NCBI RefSeq assembly: GCF_001039355.2
Contig: NW_019775014.1
Span: forward strand, 182,443-246,442
Origin: Lingula anatina
Taxonomy: Eukaryota > Brachiopoda > Lingulata > Lingulida > Lingulidae
Length of the DNA stretch: 64,000 bases
Direction of reading: 5' to 3'
The position numbers and the translations under genes are program-made. The notes under the pieces were generated by a model. It made no database searches. It was not told the DNA's origin and saw only the letters and a list, made by a program, of their open reading frames with translations. Shown piece by piece: positions 58,716 through 64,000 of this stretch. The first letter of the stretch is position 1. Each line of letters opens with the position of its first letter.

Positions 58716-59761
58716 ACTGTCAAGGAGTTTCTGTGCTCTTTAGATGTGACATTCACCACGTTGCTCGTGTTCTCTTCAGAGACGTGGACAATCGAACGCG
58801 CATTGACTGGGTAGCTATGAAGAATTCACCGAATTGAGGTTTAGATGCCTTAAGATGACACTGAACAAACATCTAAGCCTGAGAATGGGAAATGTTTCTA
58901 ACCCAATAAATGTACCAATATCAATAGATTTCACACTTTACGAGGACGACCCTTTGAAAAACGCCTGCAATTAACGTGTATTATAGTTAGAATATGGTAC
59001 AAAATAAAAAGCGTTTGAATTGTAAGGTTTCTATAGTGCAGTAACAGGCGAACTGATCGATTTAATTTACATAATATCTGGACCGTTGCTTCGATACACT
59101 TCCGGACAGCGACACGGCCAGATGCACGGATAAAGATACTCAAGGAAATTATCGAATAAATGCCTTCAACAATCTAAAAGATTAATAATAGCCTTTTGCA
59201 CACTCTGGCCGAAATGGCCGCCATTTAAATCATACGATTTTCTTGGACCAAAAGTGCTTTTTAATGATAGCTTGGCTGATACTGATCATGTAGTAGGATA
59301 ATTGGGGAATAAAGCTCTTGACAATACAACTTCAATGTTTCAATCGTGTTTTCAGTCGAATTGCCCAAAACCTTTGAAAAATTTAGAAAACATAAGAATT
59401 AATCCGAAAATCCAAACTTAATATAAACCAAAGTCGTGTCGTGTCGAAAGTGTTCAGAGACGAATATTAAATATTTACGGTAAGCAAATTGGTTTCTCAA
59501 GTCAGAGAATAGGCTTTTCGCGTTGCTGAAATAATAAAGATGTAAACTATGAGAAAATGGAGCTAATGAGGTGTTCGAAATTCGGAAACAATTATGGTAC
59601 CATACCAGACAGTATTTGTCTGGACCATCTATTGACAGCTACGGCCAGCGCCGCACTTTTTATAATGCGGATATTTTCTCTATCAGATAACAAAGAATAA
59701 CCGTCAAAGAGACAAATCAGTGAATATCTAGCGGAAAATCAATCTGTAGAAGGTAACGGCC

Positions 59762-59935
59762 ACGCACATGTACGCACTACCACGCACATGTACGCACAGA
59801 CAGGCTGATGTTTGTACTGCCATGCACAATACGCACAGCCAGGCAGATGTTTGTACCGCCATGTACAATACGCACAACCAGGCAGATGTGCGCACGTGTG
59901 CCAAGGCACGTGTGCGCACTGCCAGAGACAGGCCC
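59762..59935. repeat. 39-bp tandem repeat
   Basis: Units start at 59822 and 59861 (ATGCACAATACGCACAGCC, ATGTACAATACGCACAACC) with partial units on both sides. The small open frames here on both strands are repeat translations. Confidence 0.8.
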
Positions 59936-60466
59936 GAATTGATCACGTCCTAATGCTGTTACAACAACTATGTCAGCATACATGCGCGTGACAAAACAAA
60001 TTAATTATCATCTTGCAAATTGCAAATTGTCATTGCAAATTTATGCATCCGTGAAATTATAACGATTTCAGATAATCTGATCACCACGCAGACACCGGAC
60101 GCCAGTACACGAGATTTTCAGGCGAACTTAGTATTTCACTGGTTGCAATGTTTTCATTATTAAACAAGGGGGGGGGGTGGGGTGGTGTTCATATCGTTTT
60201 TGAAAAGAGTGAGCAGGGGGGTCGGATGGCACAAGTACGTCTATTGCTGCCGTCTGTTCATTTGATACATGTAAAAACACTGGCATCAGGGATATAATGT
60301 AGTGACTTAAATCTTCATTATTATATTTGTTCTTATATATGTAATATGAATTGACAAAAAACAGATCGACAAAAAGAAAAAAGAGAGTGTGAGAGATAGA
60401 GCGAGAGGAAGAAGAAAAATAATCTTCTTACATAGTACTATACACGACTTAAAAAGGCCATATTTA

Positions 60467-60513
60467 TAACATATATATATAATATATATGTTATATATAT
60501 ATATATATATAAA
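60467..60513. repeat. (AT)-rich microsatellite
   Basis: Alternating AT/TA with two interruptions. Confidence 0.9.
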
Positions 60514-60621
60514 ATATCCTATATTTATAACAGTATTCTTCGAAGCATCCATCTGAAACAGCAGCACAATAGACCAGGATACATGCCCTAGTTATAGTAT
60601 ACTGTTGGCTCCAGGGCCCTG

Positions 60622-60692
60622 TATCTCTGAAAGCTTCGCTATGTTGCGCACTATGTTGCGCACGTGCGCAACATAGCGAACCTTTCGAGATA
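60622..60692. repeat. Palindrome with perfect 17-bp arms
   Basis: TTCGCTATGTTGCGCAC at 60635-60651 is exactly inverted at 60664-60680, and partly matching arms extend to about 60622 and 60692. It sits at the left edge of a stretch (to about 60990) rich in TACTGCA and ATGCTTC words. Confidence 0.9.
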
Positions 60693-61024
60693 CCCCGCAC
60701 GAAAACGAAGTAGATACTCCAGCGCAGTAGACTACTGCAATCATACTGCAAACATGCTTCAAATCTGCTTCGATGTGGGAGCTACATTGTAATTAGCATA
60801 TTTGAAACATGCTTCTATCATGCTGCTAATCTACTGCATTAATGCTGCTTCTCTGTACAACCCTATGTAATTTTTGAAGTAGAATTGCAGTAGGCTATAC
60901 TGCATTTCTACTGCAAATATGCTCCACACCACTACTGCGTTAATGCTTCTTTGCTACTTCGATACTACTGCATTTTCTTGCGGGACGGAGCCCAGGTCTT
61001 TCTTTTGTAGTCTACAGTGTATTG

Positions 61025-61203
61025 GCGCATTCACAACAGCTGGCTAACAGATCCGCGGATCAAATGTGGTCGATCCACTTGAGTGTTTGTTGTGTATTCC
61101 CCGCGGGGAATCCTAAGTGTCTAATAGGAAACTCAGCGGCTATCTTTTTAGCAGGTGGCCATATTTGATCCGCGGATCTGTTAGTTCGCTGTTCTGAGCG
61201 CGC
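61025..61203. mobile_element. Foldback repeat, family B
   Basis: The left arm GCGCATTCACAACAGCTGGC and following is nearly repeated in inverse at the right end, for about 45 bp, including the palindrome-like GATCCGCGGATC on both sides. About 180 bp, non-coding. This is the best preserved short copy of the family. Confidence 0.85.
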
Positions 61204-64000
61204 CCTATGCTAGTGAATATGATGTACGACGCGAGTCTGGTATTGCCACCGTTTGACGCTCTATTTCACAGCAATGCCACCTCGGGGCATGACAAGCAAA
61301 AAATGGGAACACGTGCTGTGCATGGCATATATGTTTTTAAGGTCATGATGACATATATAAAGAATNTAAGCAGAAGATTGACAGAAACGAATAGTATTTC
61401 CATAATGAGCTGCATGAAATGCCTTGTTTTTGACATGTGTGTTTGATAATTTCCTTAGTTTCATTTTCCCAGGGTTTTGGATGTGTTCTACGGCAGATAT
61501 GTGAACTGGAGACAATGGATAAAAAGGTTTTTTTTTTTTCACTCCATACTGCAACTGGTGCTTCTCATAAGAGAGAAAAGGTTTACATTGTTGCTTTTCA
61601 TTCCGATTACATTAAAGTAAATGTAAGGATTGAGGTGTAAGTGCCTTGCCGGGAAGTGGAAAATACATTTTAGCAACTTGTCAAAGCTTTGTTTCACCTG
61701 CTTGTGATTTGGAATCTGTAAAGGTAAAAACGTGAGAAATGGGTAACATCGGGGAAACAAATCCAGTGATGCACCATTTCTATGAATTGTAACAAGTATT
61801 GATCTGTGAATGGTGTATGTTTGAATAGTGCAAGATAAATTGACATCTTATATGGGACCTGTGACAGCTCTTTCTACTTTAAGTGTGAAAAATCACATCT
61901 TGAAGGATGTCTCTATTTGACATTAACGACATGGAGAAGGTATTACTACATAATGTAATACATTGTTATTGACATGCATTTCCTGCTCTTCAGATCTTCC
62001 TACTAAGTCCCAGCTACTTAAGATCGCACAATGTACTAACCACAGTTGCATTTCTTAGACCTAATCTGGTGATGACAAAATAAGTGCATTATATTCTTGA
62101 TTGAGTATCTAAGATCTAATTACGAAAAACATCAGTGATTTTTCCATTTTGATATGTAATAAAAATTAATTAACTTGATATTTTGGTCATGTTTTGATGA
62201 ATGTCGGTTATCCATGAAATATCTGATTTTGTGTCATTTTGCTGGTCCCCTTTCTGCAGGATGTAATGCATTTTAGCTTTATAGGGAGCATGGAAGATGA
62301 TACTACAGACCAACACTCTCCCGAAGAAAAAATATTCAACATGTAATAACAAATTAAATCTTTTCAACAAAGGTCTATCTTTTCAATTTTTCTATTGTAA
62401 TTGACAAAAATGATTTGAAGCAATATCATATGTAAAGTTTACTTTTTATGGAGGGTGGGGCTGGGGGGGGTATTTTTTCTTTTTATGTAAATTAGTGTAC
62501 ATAAAAGAATTATTTATTGCAAAAAGATATACCATGTTAACAATGTTGTCTCTAATAAACCCCTTGGCAAATAAAGAGTGAATTAATTATATGTTTATTA
62601 AAATGTGCCTGGGGCAGTGTTATTGGGCTCCCGTCAGCTGTTATGAAATATAGTTATCAGTTCCAAGTAGTTCATTTTTCTCTGTGGGTATAAGTAAGTT
62701 ACTGTTTATAAACATATGAATATAATGAAATAAAACAGTACAAATTTTGTATTCAGAGTGGGCACTTCCAAACTCCATGGATACATATTTCAAATAAACT
62801 GTGGTGAACTTGTAAGGTATTATATCACCAGAACTGCAGGGTGCATTTTCACACCTTAAAAACTATATTTATATGAGAATTTTAACAGAAAGTGTTATAA
62901 TTGCTATATAACTGTAATGTTTTAATGTTTATATTTCCAATAAACTAACACTGACACCAGCCGTGTATTGGGTGCCTTCAGTGTTTGACCATGATTTTTA
63001 TCAAATGACTGGTATGGGAGATGGTCAAGCTGATTGCTATTTGTTGCTTTAAATATTATTTTATTATGCATGTTATTTTAATTATTTTGCCAAATGCTAG
63101 TGCAGTGGTGCAGAGGTTGTCCTGCTTTGTCTACCTCTTTTTCAAAGTACAATGGATGTGTCATAAGTTATTTTCTCCAAAATGAATGAAATGATTAAAT
63201 AAAAAGTATACTCGGTTGCTAAAAATGCCTTCAGTTTCTTGTTGTGTAGACTGCAATCTTATAAAATGCATATCCTTCCCCACTTCTTACTTTTTGTTAA
63301 ACCAAGTATGAGGGAGCCTCCCCCTTTAGGAAAGATGTGTTTAGAATACCTTGAACAGTGACCTCAATATAATGTCTACATCTGGTGGTCTGTTCTGTCT
63401 GGATAATAAACGGAAGCTTCTAACACACGGGATATTATTGTGTGGATTGCTGTAGTTGTGCCATATATCCTCTCTACCACAATTGCTCTTCAACCGGACT
63501 CCACTTGGAAGGATTCAAACTTTGTGATACAAAAGAGACCAATCTGAACAATTTCGTGCTTCGGAAATTTTGAAGAAAATTATTTTCGCAACTTTCACTA
63601 CACGTCTTTATCTTTACGTAAAAACAAAGTGCAGGTATGGGTGTTAGATTGTCTTGCAGTTTTTTTTTGTGACCAGGATGTAGGGTCAAGGTCAGTGAAG
63701 ACTGCAAGTTTTGAAGGTAGTATAATTTATATGTATCAGTTAATATTTCTGCGTAATTCACATTTTGCAAACAAACTGGACTCATTTAAGCAACAATACT
63801 CATTCTTATTTGAACGACGCAGTCAGTGCACCACTTTTCTTTCCAAAATATCGAAAATTAAGTTGTAAAACTTAACCTGAATCGTTGACTAATTTGATGT
63901 TGTCAAAACTCAGATGTGTCAGAATGTTGTGGAGCGCAACCAAGCGCGGCTGTCACCTTGATTGGGTAGACAACGATTGTCGGAAAATCGCTTCATGATT
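61204..64000. other. No recognisable gene; AT-rich, possible 3' untranslated sequence
   Basis: A single N lies at 61366 with no duplication around it. AATAAA occurs at 62939-62944 and again near 63404, and the sequence looks like untranslated DNA, but no upstream exon could be tied to it. The open frames are short and featureless. Confidence 0.5.

Larger units (their letters stand above)
56617..59708. repeat. About 1.54-kb direct duplication around a single N (probable assembly artefact)
   Basis: 56617-58154 and 58156-59708 match along their length, including introns and upstream sequence, and meet exactly at the N (58155). The 15-bp length difference lies in the (TATAA)n run, and a few substitutions are seen (one in the signal peptide codons). 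This suggests two haplotypes or overlapping contigs placed in tandem. Confidence 0.9.

Noticed and set aside
1-64000. CRISPR arrays, operons, ribosome binding sites, tRNA or rRNA genes
   Set aside because: Direct repeats seen are microsatellites, minisatellites or transposons; no cloverleaf or rRNA-like sequence was noticed, and gene structure is eukaryotic.

Overview
The window looks like nuclear DNA of a marine invertebrate, probably a lophotrochozoan such as a mollusc, brachiopod or annelid. The genes are split by GT-AG introns, the spacers are AT-rich with many microsatellites, and several families of short foldback repeats are scattered through the introns. There is nothing prokaryotic here. 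The taxon is an inference from gene and repeat style, not from a marker.

Layout. Positions 1-5372 (minus) hold 13 exons of a nucleostemin-type GTPase gene (GNL3), complete at its 5' end and running off the left edge. Positions 8480-19136 are a Ty3/gypsy-type LTR retroelement with gag, pol and a retrovirus-like env. Its two 431-bp LTRs differ at only 4 positions. Its pol frame is broken by a 1,304-bp terminal-inverted-repeat DNA element at 10805-12108 flanked by a 5-bp direct repeat. Gag and pol are in one frame, separated by a single UAG.

Positions 20660-23165 are a cluster of foldback elements, and 24640-24815 is a G-rich minisatellite. From 25138 to 49736 (plus) lies an inositol-trisphosphate 3-kinase gene. 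It has two alternative first coding exons (25138-26781 and 42824-43168), both ending in phase 0 before the same seven catalytic exons (43933-49736). The long first exon carries one excess base that breaks its frame.

The last 14 kb (50783-64000) is poorly assembled and repeat-rich. It contains four single-N joins, two of which sit exactly between near-identical sequence copies (211 bp and about 1.54 kb) and are probably false duplications. This part also holds a LINE 5' fragment, a decayed Tc1/mariner-like transposase with a foldback element inside it, and the 5' part of a secreted gene that joins a PAN/apple-like module to a jacalin-like lectin module. Positions 61210-64000 show no recognisable gene.

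How the parts relate: the cellular genes are unrelated in function (nucleolar GTPase, inositol phosphate kinase, secreted lectin-like protein). The main biology is in the mobile DNA: a young env-bearing LTR element hit by a DNA transposon, and at least two foldback families, each present in five or six copies within 64 kb.
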